Shown here: one piece after another, positions 1 to 9,955 of the stretch
Position numbering within the stretch: the stretch's first letter is position 1
Layout: each line of letters begins with the position of its first letter
Source: Amylostereum areolatum
Taxonomy: Eukaryota; Basidiomycota; Agaricomycetes; Russulales; Stereaceae
Reading direction: 5' to 3'
NCBI GenBank assembly: GCA_012932865.1
Contig: SAXG01000140.1
Span: 1-64,000 of the forward strand
DNA length: 64,000 nt
The notes under the pieces: generated by a model
The model's input: only the letters and a program-made list of their open reading frames with translations
Told to the model about the DNA's origin: nothing
The model's database searches: none
Translations under genes and position numbers: made by a program

Positions 1-59
1 ACGACAGCGGACGAGGGAGAGCTACGCACGTTATCCTATGTGCATTGAGCACTTAGACT

Positions 60-430
60 TGTGCGTCATGAGCGGCCTGAAAAGGTGGAAACAGTCGACG
101 CGCGACGGCGACGACGCCGTCCTTGTCTGTGGGGCAGAAATTCTTGGGCAAATGCTTGCACTGAGAGCCTCGACGGGCGAAGACTGCCGACACGGAGGTG
201 TGAGCAAGGAGAAGAGGGAGGAAAAGAAGACGAAACAGAGCTGCACCTTCATGTCGATGGCGGAAGCCAGCGCCGTTGCCCGTTGGACGCGTGCCGCACG
301 GAATTCAGAGAAAGCCATGCGAGCAGCGACGTGGGGGGCTGCAAGACCTGCGAGCAGGCGGCACACAACCGAAGTCGCATGCCAGCGAGCGTGCATGCTT
401 GAAAGTGGCGAGTGGCAAATGGCGAGCGAC
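60..430 (+). repeat. Degenerate copy of the dispersed ~300-bp repeat
   Basis: This stretch aligns by eye with the repeat seen at 26014-26301 and 26399-26698 (same orientation) and, inverted, at 8828-9140, 49606-49905 and 50003-50290. Shared landmarks in the same order are a GAC/GGC-rich start, a purine-rich block of GAAG/GGAAAAG, a GGAATTCA..GAAAGCCATGCGA block, and a CGAAGTCGCATGCCAGCGAGCGTG-like block followed by TTGAAAGTGG. Divergence is much higher than between the other copies, so it is an old member. Open frames across it are probably by-products of GC-rich sequence. I see no gene in 1-700. Confidence 0.7.
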
Positions 431-743
431 GGCAAGGAAATCCGGACGTATAATGGCGATGGCGACGACTCAGGACCGAAGAGGACGACGAGGACGATGG
501 GAACGACCTGGAACGACGTCACCTAGCGGGGTCTGAAATTTACCTCGGCCACCCGGATCTTACTAATCTTTCAGATTACAAACTCCTGAAGGTAGATTAT
601 TACATAAGCTTACTTAGCCCTCCGATTGCCGGCGGGATCTGAACCTTTGATGCCTCAACGCGCCTAAGTCAACGCTCGCAGGGGGTAAAGTGTTTTGCAC
701 AAGTCAGCACTCGTACTCAGTACTCAGTCAGCATCCACTCACC

Positions 744-2652
744 ATGAGCTCTACGGGACGACCCGCCGTTCAATTTATCCTTGAAGCATGCAAGATTGGC
801 ACCACTCCCCTTGCGTACTCCCCTCTTTTGCTCAGACTCTGGCCGGGCGTAACCAGCGGACACCGACTTTCTGTGGAACTGGCTGAAGGGGAGGAACACA
901 TCGACAACGTGCTTTTGTTGCTTATGTTGAAGGGGAAATGTGTCAAACTTCTCAAATATACCGATCACCATGTAAGATGTCCGATCATTGAATAGATCGT
1001 TCATACTCAGTTCCTCCAACAAACACCTCCTTCTAGAGCATGAAAGATCGTCTACAACATTCGCATCAAATACAACTTCGGTTCCTCCCGTCGTTAGAGT
1101 TCTGCGGCAGTTTCTCGCACATGCTACGCCCAGGTTCGTACGTTAAGTTCCCGATTCGAGACTGGCGCACTGACATCAGTGCAACCTGTTGTAGGTATCA
1201 GAGGTCCCGCTGGACGCCTCACACTTCAATTTCATATATCAGGGGATACCCATGAGCGAGAGTACGATTTACTGGTGGAATATCTCCACTACGTATCGTC
1301 CGATACGGAGGTCTCTGGGAGGCAAGGCAAGACCAAACCCGTCAATTGCCGTGCTTAAATCTTTCTCCAGCTTTCCTACGGTCATTCCAATTTATAACCC
1401 ATATCCGACCGCTCTCAACCACGCACCGCAGAAAAAGGACAGCCTTCACAACAATTCCATGTAAGTGTAGTGAATGCTCTGTTCTTCGTTACGTTTTGAG
1501 GGTTGATATGTGCGGAAGGCACTTCCCATATACAACGAGGAGGAACATAAAGATATGCATGCACGAATTTGACATTGCGTGCTTACAGCCTGGAAAAATG
1601 CTCAATGATGTCATGGTGGAAGTCGGATTGAAGTAAGTGCCATCGTGATCTGTGTAGGGAAATGTTGGCCTCATTGCCGCCTATAAGCATGATACTTGAC
1701 GACTCGACGTACTCGACAATCACAGACGACGTTCATTTGATGAATTCATTCTTCTACACTAAATTGACCCAACACCAGTAGGCATTTTTAACACGCGCTT
1801 CTGTATACATTCTGATCCGAGTTCCAGGTTTCAAATTGACCTTGAGGGCGCGCTCCGGTGGTCCTCAGGGCTCGGGATCAGTAAGAAGAAATACTTACTC
1901 ATACCTATCAACGATGCAGATATGTGCATAAGTGTAGCCATCTTCCCATGTCAACATGGGCCAGCCTTCCTCCTCCTTTCTTACGCCGCCTTCAGATCCC
2001 ACTGGTACCTGGCGATTGTTGTTCTCCCCCTGGCAGGAGGTGGCTACCACTCTCAAGACAACGTAAGTCGCGTCTTGCACACGCCCTTCGAGAGTGACCG
2101 GTGGATACACTAGGCGAAATCGAGAATGAGTAAACAGGGCGCGCCTAGGTAGTTTGTATTTTCTCATACCATTCAGCTACACAGCTCATCATATCAACAG
2201 AGCCGACATCTTTATTTTGGACTCGATTGGACTCCAGCATCCTGTGGCAATTGAGAATATCGCAAAATTTCTCCAGGTCAAATGGAGAAGCGAATCCGCT
2301 ATCTATGATACCGAGCTCCAAGTAGTTGGCAGTGATCTTCAGGTACGTGCGTACTCGGGAAACGCATTTACGGACCCTATATTGTATTTCTCTACAGACC
2401 CCGCTGCAGACCAATGCGTACGATTGCGGAATTTTCATGATTCATTTTGCGAAGATCTTCCTCGATAATATCGAGGAGCATGTCGAGAGGGCACTGGCAA
2501 GTCCCCACATCCCGTCCTATCACACCCATGCTTACCATCAAATCACATAGAGATGTAGGAAATTTGAAGTGGCCCAAGCGGTGGATAGTTCTTCGATTAG
2601 GAGTTGCCTGAGGGAACGTGCGATGGCCTGTTCCAGCATGTCCGGGATCTAG
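744..2652 (+). CDS. Ulp1-like cysteine protease (C48 family), multi-exon
   Basis: Predicted SUMO/ubiquitin-like protein protease. Seen in order across short exons: a CLQPGKMLNDVMVEVGLK segment ending at 1633 (the family's 'L..G.WLND..I' start of the catalytic domain), SFFYTKL near 1745, a KKKYLLIPIND segment ending about 1923, SHWYLAIVVLP with the catalytic His near 2000, IFILDSIG with the Asp near 2220, and TPLQTNAYDCGIF near 2400-2435 with the oxyanion-hole Gln and nucleophile Cys. All catalytic residues are present and introns (e.g. about 1924-1995, 2343-2398) restore frame, so the catalytic part looks intact. The last intron (about 2499-2549) appears to use a GC donor; the stop is TAG at 2650. 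The 5' part is uncertain: an ATG at 744 opens a long frame, and an exon-like stretch is visible at about 1196-1355. In Agaricomycetes such genes are expanded and some travel with transposons; no transposon ends were found here. Confidence 0.72.
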
Positions 2653-2659
2653 ATGCCAC

Positions 2660-3240
2660 AGCCGAAACCCGGTACTTATCGATATCTTGTGAACCTGGTA
2701 CTTGTAGGGTGCATGTTTCGGGATGACAGAACTAGTTCATGATCATATACTTACATACATCGATGCAGTCGAAGAGGTCGCAATTGGTGCTTAAGCGTCG
2801 GCTGGGAAAACGAGAACGTATACTAAGTACGACGTAAGGCCACAGACTTTGGGCGGATGAGATCTACATCATACCAACGATACGTTGTCCTTCATCTCGT
2901 ACGTCTCCAGGAGCATGGCATGGTTACCACTTTGACGCGCTGGTCCGTGGAAGCAGACCGGCAACCCTGATGTCTTGGAGCTCGATCGCCTCGTCTGCAC
3001 CTTCGTCGACGACAGCGGTTAACGCAGAATACCAATATATGTCATAGGAGCACTGCGAGGCCACGATATGCGTCGCTCGTGTATCGCGGTCTCCTGGCGC
3101 CTGCGTTGCCCGATAAGGACAAACGGGACCACACTCGGGATGTGTGTGTCATTGAGTTTCAGGATAGGTATTCCGCGATGAGCGATACCGCGACAAATGG
3201 AGAGGATAACTCCAGCCTGAGGTAGCTTTGATCACAGCTG
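2660..3240. other. No gene recognised
   Basis: About 600 bases between the protease stop and the next minus-strand gene. Frames are short and have no recognisable motif. It probably holds the 3' ends of the two converging genes. Confidence 0.5.
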
Positions 3241-3249
3241 ACGATTTCG

Positions 3250-4447
3250 AGCTAAGGACATGTTACTTGGAGTGGCCAGGTCAAGTCGGACTTCATGAGG
3301 TCAACTTTGGAATGATTGTCGGCTCCGGTATCATTCAGTCTCAGGATGAAATGTCCGACGTGAGTGAACGGGAGCGCATATGGCAAGAAATAGCAAGATA
3401 ACGTAGCACCCGCGCGGTGAAGGACTCGGTAGGATATCGGTAGGATACAATGATAGTATTCGACTCGGAAGAGGAGCGGGAAGCTGTAACAAGAAGATGA
3501 GTGAACATTCGGGGAATCCAAATTTCGACGTATGCACTTTGAGACACGACACAGGTCTTCTGGATTGAGGGCGACCACAGCTCGTTCATTGTAAGCGTAC
3601 ACACAGCATTCTACTTTGTTTGGTCGAATTTCCTGAGGAGGTGCAAATTGAATGGAGATAGTTCAGGGATAAGGCGACAGACATACCTGGCATTTGCGAC
3701 TTGGTGGTAACGAAAGTCTGCAGATTTATTTTTGAGATACATTCTGGCAAAGTCCCTCGCGGGCCATGCATCAACGTATTGCGCGAGAAACGTAAAACGT
3801 TCTTGGGCCTACGAGCACCAGTAAGAGCCTATCCGATGTAGATTAGCTGTGAGTTCGTACCGCGGATAGAAAACACATTTTAGCACTGTCCGACTGCTGT
3901 TCGTACGGCAGGGTGACGTTGAAATGCGCTTTTGCAATGTCGTGTAAAGCAGTCTAATTTAGGTTCAATACGGCCTTGACACATGAAGATACGCTGCTAT
4001 TACCTGTACGTCTTTGTACTTTCCGCGATCCCAGCCGAGTGCTAGATCCAACTGATAGCCTCCGGCTTTGGGTTTGGAAAGGGGTCCCTGGGGAGCAGGA
4101 ATCAAGGTGCTACGGGGTGTAGATGTATGTGAGGAGAGTGTTGTTCCCACGTCAGGGGGCGGTGAATTAATTGAAGAGGTAACGAGAGCTACATGAACGA
4201 GGCGGTCAGTAGCAAGAAATCGCAATACACCAGGGGGCACACCTGGAACTTGGGTCTCAGAAGGTTTACGTGCGTCTGTGCTGCTGATATCACAGTCAGA
4301 AGTTACTTCTCGATTGAATTCTCGCCGGAGCGCAGTCATGGAACCAAAAATAGGACCACAACGTTCAGTCGAAAACTCTCGTCGAAGAGTGACCGGGGGA
4401 AAGTCCTGGAAATGATAGCGATGGTGTAGTGAACCTGTGGAGGCCAT
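3250..4447 (-). CDS. Agaricomycete orphan gene, hypothetical protein
   Basis: Starts at the ATG at 4447 with a 160-residue open first exon (MASTGSLHHRYHF...) rich in Ser, Pro and Thr, ending in GGYQLDLALGWDRGKYKDVQ. Downstream exons join through short introns: one around 3850-3950 reads HFNVTLPYEQQSDSAK, and one around 3672-3810 reads AQERFTFLAQYVDAWPARDF followed by ARMYLKNKSADFRYHQVANA. I recall the pattern 'GGYNL...LGW' followed by 'FPFL..Y...W...D....YL.N' from Agaricomycete-specific proteins of unknown function whose members are often present in many copies; this is memory of the family, not a search. The 3' end is uncertain, between about 3250 and 3600. No enzymatic motif or membrane segment is visible. 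Confidence 0.55.
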
Positions 4448-4844
4448 AAGTTTAGTGACTGGATATCCATCTCAGAACGATGCCATTTGAACATTTTCTT
4501 ACCGGAACAAGCTCATCCCCATGGATTACAGAGAGAATGGGTGAATGAAGTAATAGTGTTGGGCGTTTGAATTCTTGATTGTAAGTCTAGATCTCTACTA
4601 GGCGTGTCACTGCGTGCTGGGTTACGTAATCCAACTTTTCGGGTAAGTAGTACGAAACAATGATAATTCACGCAACGATTCTCATTCCATACAACAAAGA
4701 TCCATTCTTCCGACGCATCGCTCTGACAATCCACTCGACGTAGCTGTCCTTACGAGCGCTAGAACACAATGTCGCACCGTTAAATAACAGTGTAGCTTCC
4801 AAAGCCGCCGAGGCCCATCGCACTCGGAGCCTGAGATCATCAAT

Positions 4845-5900
4845 ATGTTTCCGAAATTCATCACGCTCCTCGCCTTTCTTACCTGTACTTTTCCGACCAC
4901 CGTGGCGATATCTTCCCAGAGCACTGATAATCCAGCCACCACTACTCTTTCCACTATCACAGCGGGTACTGTGACCCAGACAACTTCGACAGCCGTGGCA
5001 TGCAACAGCTTACAGACCCCTCTGGCTCTTGTATCCGAGGTTCGTGATCGTCAGCCCATGCCGTCTTATGCACGGTTTCAAACCCCTCTTGTCTCACTGT
5101 AGAATGCGAGAGCGCGGGCAGTTCATGGAGAAATGCTGCGTTTACAGCGCGAGCAAAAGGCATCTCGTATCGACGACTTGGCAGGGTCCTGCACGAACGT
5201 GGACGCAGAGGTGGATCAGGCCAACATTAACCTTGCGTATAGCGGTTTGACCTTATCTGTCTGCATACAGGCGCACAAATTTTCGATCTCTTGCGGAGCC
5301 TGTCACCAAAGCTACGAAGACGCTGCTGGGCTTTTTATGTGAGTTGTGCTTTTCTTTTCCCCCTCCGATCATTAATGGCCGCCCTCTTCAGGATCTCTCC
5401 TTGCCACTACATCTACTGCGTATACTTCAAGATCAACTGAAGGCCAGAGTTTTTCTCCATTTCTGCATTCACATGTCACTGCGAGGTGTTGGCCCAGAGG
5501 ACGTGCTTCGGCGACAATTCAGTTTGTATCTCTTATGGTTTACTTGCTACTATTAGCATACTCACAGCCTTGACCTACCCGCAATGTGCATTCCTTACGA
5601 AGTATAGAAACCCGGTTGTTTACGCAGACACTTTCTGCACATACAACTCGTATTCCTAAGGACTGTCGTCGCGAGTTATCCTTCGTTCCTTACGCTCCAT
5701 CACGACGTTATCTTGTAAGTTCAAAGCCCTCCCGGAGGTTTGGTTGTACTCATCGCCTAGACGGTGTACCTGTCGGGTGTACAGTTAGTGCGGGGGTTCA
5801 GACAAGGGGAATTTCGGTAATGTAGATATGTATTGGCGGAGGGGGACTGAAACAGACTATGCGAACAACATAGACGAGCGTGTGGCGGGTACTCGACTCG
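4845..5900 (+). pseudogene. Decayed RING-finger-like sequence behind a signal-like ORF
   Basis: The ATG at 4845 opens an 85-codon frame with a hydrophobic N-terminus (FITLLAFLTCTF) followed by Thr/Ser-rich sequence. Further on, a frame with QREQKASRIDDLAGS is followed by ISCGACHQSYEDAAG (a C-x2-C pair), then after a likely intron (5341 to about 5390) SPCHYIYC, then LTYPQCAFLT near 5575. The order C-x2-C, C-H..C, 'LT-Y-PQC' resembles the RING genes at 19669-20506 and 23063-24002, but cysteines are missing (for example Tyr where 'LTCPQC' is expected) and stops interrupt the frame. I read it as a degenerate RING gene. It could instead be two unrelated fragments, the first a short secreted protein. 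Confidence 0.35.
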
Positions 5901-5929
5901 GAGCATGAGATGTGGGTCTGGAAAAGGGC

Positions 5930-6240
5930 TCGGAAATCTGTCCAGGCCAAATCGTGAGAGAGAGAACCGTCGTTCACGCTCCTCGCGACGGCGTAGGGCG
6001 ACTGATCCGAGGCTGGAGGTTCCAGCGCGCTCGATCAGAAATCCGCGGAATCCAGGTCTGCACCTCCGAGGCCAAAGGGTTGAAAAGGAAAAGTAGAATA
6101 CTCGGCGGATGCCTCGAGGGGCGATGGAGGGTCAGGCGGCGGCGGGTTGGACAGTGGGCGATATAAATATTGGGAGTACCCGTCAGGACCTTCTCCCAGT
6201 CGATGTTGTGAGGCTGCAGCAGTTCATGCATGGGGAGACA
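5930..6240 (-). pseudogene. Relic of the HMG-box gene C-terminus
   Basis: On the minus strand this region reads ELLQPHNIDWEKVLTG, matching ELIEPYDIDWEKVMAE of the complete HMG genes, and the flanking DNA keeps many short matches in the right order: the sequence around the CTCCCAGTCGATGTTG block, the GGCGGC block, the 'agcgcgctcgatcagaa' block, and the GAGAGAGAACCG block close to the gene end. It is much more diverged than cores A, B and C, so it is an older duplicate sitting directly downstream of core A. Only the last 100 or so codons can be traced; there is no HMG box. It is not expected to make a product. Confidence 0.75.
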
Positions 6241-6502
6241 GGGGGGAGCACGAGGTCACGTCGTCTTATGCACGATAGTATGGAAGGGGGCATGGATTGA
6301 AACACGTATGAATGGTAAAGAATACAAGGCGAATGGAGGCCCATATATACAGACACTGATACATCACGGTGAGTACGGGCAGCCGCATTCAATCGGGGGA
6401 GGGCGATGGCTGGGAAGAAAGGGTAATACGTAAAGGAACAGGAAGCACAGAAGAATAAGACGGGACGGAAAAAAGGGACATATGCAATGGCAACGGCCCC
6501 AA

Positions 6503-7961
6503 TCAATCGAAAAGGGCGAGAAACTCGGTCCAAGACAAGTCTTCAAAGAGAGAGCCGACTTTCGCGCTTCTCGGGACGGCGTCGAACGATTCGTTTAAGG
6601 CTGAGGGGTACAGCGCGCTGGACCAAAAGTCGGAAGAATCGAGCTCCGTGCTTCCGAGTGGGAGAAGTGGGAAAGACGGATGCTCGGCGGGTGCATCGAC
6701 GGGCAGGGGAGGAGCGTCCGCGCCATTGGCGGTAAGCGGCGGCTGGACAGTATACGATGTGTCGGGAGGGCCCGCCATGATCTCCGCCATGACCTTCTCC
6801 CAGTCGATGTCGTACGGCTCGATCAGCTCGTTGGCAGGGGACCCAGGCGACTGGTGCGAGAGCGGGATGGGAGCGGACGTCCACGCGGCGTCGCGTTGGT
6901 CATGGTATTGGCCAGCGAGTCCAGCGATGAAGGCCTCCCACTGGGAATCGCAGGCAGTCACTTCGGAAGGCGGCGAAGAAGGTTCGGCGGCGGCACAGGG
7001 GGAGAGGGGAACGGGCGGCGAAGAGACGGACGGTGGGGATATGGGGCAGGACGGGGAAGAAGGGGCGAGGAAAGAGGGTGGAGAGGGTGGAGAGGGCGGA
7101 GAGGGCGGAGAGGGCGGAGAGGGCGAAGAACAAAAAGAAGAGGAGGGGGTTGTCGCATTAACGGGTAGAGCACTATTTTCCACAGTGAGAGCGGAGGGAA
7201 AGGCGTCGCTGTCACCGCCCTGGCCCGCGTTCGCGACCTCGACTTCTCGCGTCACAAGCTCGACGAGCTGGAGGCCCTGCACACCGGAGGTATCTTTCGA
7301 GGCATCGTCGCATTTTTGTCCCGTCTTCGAGCGTCGTTTGGGCGAGTAGCGGTAGTTGGGATGTCTTCGAGCGTGTTCAGCTTTGGCCGCTTTGGCCCGT
7401 TCCTTGTACGCTCCCTTGGCCTTGTCCGACAGCGAGCGCCATACGCCGGAGGCAAACCGGCTGAAGTCGCGGTTGCTGCAGTTGACGGTGTCTCGATACC
7501 GTGACGAGAGTTCTGTGCGGAAGAGGATGAAAGAATTGGAAGGGCGCGGGACATGGGCGGGAGGGGCGCCGTGGTCTAAGACCTGGTTTTTGGAAGTTCG
7601 TATGGGACCGGGGAGAGAGCGAGCGCGAGCGCCGTCAGTGTCGAAAGGGTCGCTGGGCGCGCAAGGCGGGAGCACGGAAGAGTCAAGCGTCGGGGGGCTC
7701 GCGCGGAAGAGACCGGGGGGGGACACGAGATCGATAGAGAAATCCGGGGTGCTTGTCTCGCATTTGGACTGGTCCCGGCCAAGACCGGCGGGGGGACAGG
7801 ATGACTGCAAGGGTTGGGATGACCACGCCGCGAACGTGGTGAGCAGGGGATCTGTGAAGGGGGGGGAGATCAGGATCTGCCTTGAGGCGTGGGTGTGATA
7901 AGGGAGTGTGCGTACCGTTGTGAGGGTCGTAGAGGCCCATGGGATAGTAGAGGTCGGCCAT
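6503..7961 (-). CDS. HMG-box (MATA_HMG type) transcription factor, copy A
   Basis: Predicted nuclear sequence-specific DNA-binding regulator. Exon 1 is 7961-7916 (ATG GCC GAC CTC..., MADLYYPMGLYDPHN), then a 64-bp intron 7915-7852 (GTACGC...CACAG) and exon 2 7851-6503; the spliced product is 464 residues. An unspliced ATG at 7999 also opens the frame, but the TATA box at 8009-8017 and the clean intron favour 7961. The HMG box is about residues 117-192: VPRPSNSFILFRTELSSRYR, then DFSRFASGVWRSLSDKAK, then HARRHPNYRYSPKRR, matching the 'RP.NAFILYR...W..LS...K..Y...A...K..H...HPNYRY.PRR' pattern. After it come a (Ser-Pro-Pro)n tract from a 9-bp DNA repeat (about 7075-7125) and an acidic/aromatic tail with IDWEKVMAEIM and FEDLSWTEFLALFD, resembling activation domains. 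Copy C encodes the same protein. The target genes are unknown. Confidence 0.9.
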
Positions 7962-8008
7962 GTCGTTCTTGAGCGAATGTGGGTGCCAGTTGGGGGCATT
8001 ATGGGCTG

Positions 8009-8017
8009 CTTTTTATA
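8009..8017 (-). promoter_or_regulatory. TATA box of HMG gene, copy A
   Basis: TATAAAAAG on the minus strand, its 3' end 47 bases upstream of the ATG at 7961. It is conserved at 27510-27518 and 48787-48795. Position and sequence fit a core promoter; it also argues for the spliced start at 7961, because the upstream ATG at 7999 lies only about 10 bases from the box, too close to be inside the transcript. Confidence 0.6.
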
Positions 8018-8183
8018 CGACCGCGGCGGCGTTGTTGAGCTCGACGAGCGGCAGCGTGTTCAGACACTTACCACTCGCTATAATCACTTCGTGGACACGA
8101 GGCGCGGCCGAGTGTCCCGCCGTCGTTCTTGTCACATTCGATTGTGCACCGACACCGTCCCTGGACAGTCACGAGTCGATTTT

Positions 8184-8473
8184 TCAGGCCGTCGGACGCG
8201 CAGACATTGACAGCGGCGGTTGCTTCTTCGGCCTTTCCGCCTCTGCAGACTTCTTCTCCCGTGGTTTGAGCACTGAACGTGCGCCGCCGATGCCCAGCAG
8301 CCCAGCGAGCAGAACTTGAGAGAAATAGGCGACGGAACGGTCGACAGGAGATGATACGTCGTCGTTGACGTGCGTAGAAAAGACCTGGGGGATGATGAGC
8401 ATTGGCGTCCGAATCTAAGCGCGGCTGAGGAAGACCCTGGACTAAGACTAACCTGGACCGCACAATGCGACAT
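8184..8473 (-). CDS. Small protein with one membrane helix, copy A
   Basis: Predicted two-exon gene: exon 1 8473-8453 (MSHCAVQ), a 68-bp intron 8452-8385 (GTTAGT...CCCCAG), exon 2 8384-8184, giving 73 residues. The product has one hydrophobic stretch (SVAYFSQVLLAGLLGIGGA) followed by a lysine-rich tail (KPREKKSAEAERPKK). The layout resembles small mitochondrial or ER membrane-complex subunits, but I do not recognise the family. It lies about 220 bp upstream of the HMG gene on the same strand. Copy C differs by one residue in the tail (Arg to Gln). Reasons for doubt: it is short and has no family match; the alternative frame from 8550 is longer but has no features. Confidence 0.4.
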
Positions 8474-8827
8474 GTGGTGAGAGGAAAACGTCCAATTTTC
8501 TGATGACGAGGGGCGGAAGGAAAAGTGGAGAAGAGCCAGATAGGAACCACGACGGCGACCGAGTCGACCGACTACGAATAGCTAACGCAAAGGCAGGCGA
8601 GCTCGCGCAGGCATGCGGCGCTCTGCCTGGGAGCTGTCGCGAAAGCCGCAATTCGCGGTGTCGGATGTGCCGTGGGACCGATGCTCGAGGTCGAGGACGA
8701 CGATGACGAGAAGCGATTGCCACTGCCAGTGCGCCTGCGCCTGCGCCAGCGCGCGGGGATCTCCGGTTTAGACCACCGCCGGCATGGCGCGTGGGAATCT
8801 CCTGTCCTCGGTCGTCGCTAAGTACCT

Positions 8828-9140
8828 TCTTTCGTCCCTGCTCCCGCCCTCGCCCCACCACTTTCAAGTGTGTGTGCTCGCTGGCATGCGACCTCGGTCG
8901 TGTGCCGCGCGCATGCAGGTCGCGCGTCGCATGGCTTTCTTATGAATTCCGTGTCGGCGTGCGTCGAATGGTGCTGGCCCCCGTCGTCGACCTGGTGCAA
9001 TATCTTTCTTTTCCTCTTTATCTTCAATTTCTTCTTCTTCTCCTCTCGTCCTCGCGGTGACCCCCACAGGCTCCGGACGACCATCTCGTCGGGGGCACAA
9101 GCGCAAACGTTCGGCCAGGATTCTCGCCTCGCAAACGAGG
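8828..9140 (-). repeat. ~300-bp repeat unit in core A
   Basis: A single unit of the dispersed repeat that is tandemly doubled in arms B and C. It starts at CTTCTTTCGTCCCTGCTC and contains the CTTGTGTGTG..GCATGCGACC and CTTTCTTTTCCTCTTTATC landmarks. It is GC-rich with a pyrimidine-rich block on the plus strand. No coding role could be shown. Confidence 0.8.
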
Positions 9141-9180
9141 ACCGTGACCGTCGCCGCCGTCGCCCAAACCGCTGCCACTG

Positions 9181-9955
9181 GGTCATCTCCAAGGGAGGCG
9201 CCATACACTTACGAGAACGTTAACCTCGTACGACATGTGGAGAGCACGTGGGGTATCACTCGGACGTTGGAGAATGAGGCGTGGCCTTGGACAGACTTAG
9301 GAGACTTATGTTCATTTTAAAGGTGTGCTCTATTTTGCTGTGGTTTGGATGTGATGCTGATGGTATTGGACAGGTGTTTTGACGTCTCTAGATGTCGCAG
9401 ATTATAGGCCAGGCACCGACAGCTTGACGCGGTGGCGAGTACGTTGTCTTTTGCATACGCCGTGTTTTCTCTGGCCCGGATTGGTATCGCCACCCGTTGT
9501 CTTCGTTTTGCGGTCACTTTCTTTCGTGTACACGATATGACGGTATCTATTGTATGTTTTTCGTCTCCGTGCCGCGTTCGGTACTTCCACGGTCCCATGC
9601 TTCCGGCTTTACTTTCGCTCCCCCCCCTACGTCTCAACTCACCCGCAGATCTGCGATTGCACCTATGTCCCATCGCCTCTTCTCATTCTTGTTACTATTG
9701 CCGCATGATATTCCTGCACATTTCCTTGATCTTCTGAGTGCTTGCCAAGCGAAGAAGGCTCTTGCTATTTCAGGCCTAAAGACCTTGGACGTATCCGTTG
9801 AACATCGTGCCGCCTGCTACCACGTATCCCAAAGAAAGAAGCCCGGGTTCTCCAGGATGTTACACTGGATACAAGTAACAATCACAAAGGATTTAGAACT
9901 ACATTAACTTGCGATCCCTTATACACATTCTTTCCACACTACCTAGCCCGACGGA
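9181..9955. other. No gene recognised
   Basis: Unique sequence between core A and the polymerase pseudogene. A plus-strand frame at 9497-9907 is open but has no motif and no clear splice structure. The stretch may hold the real 3' flank of the polymerase gene. Confidence 0.4.

Larger units (their letters stand above)
6469..9180 (-). repeat. Core A of the triplicated 2.71-kb HMG module
   Basis: Almost identical to core C (offset exactly 40778 bases, direct orientation) and to core B (26347-29057, inverted). The left edge falls in an A-run at 6469-6474 and the right edge is ...GCTGCCACTG at 9180; outside these points all similarity ends abruptly. Only four substitutions against core C were found by eye (7559, 8260, 8289, 9152), all CpG transitions. 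It holds the HMG gene, the small one-helix gene and one ~300-bp repeat unit. Confidence 0.93.
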
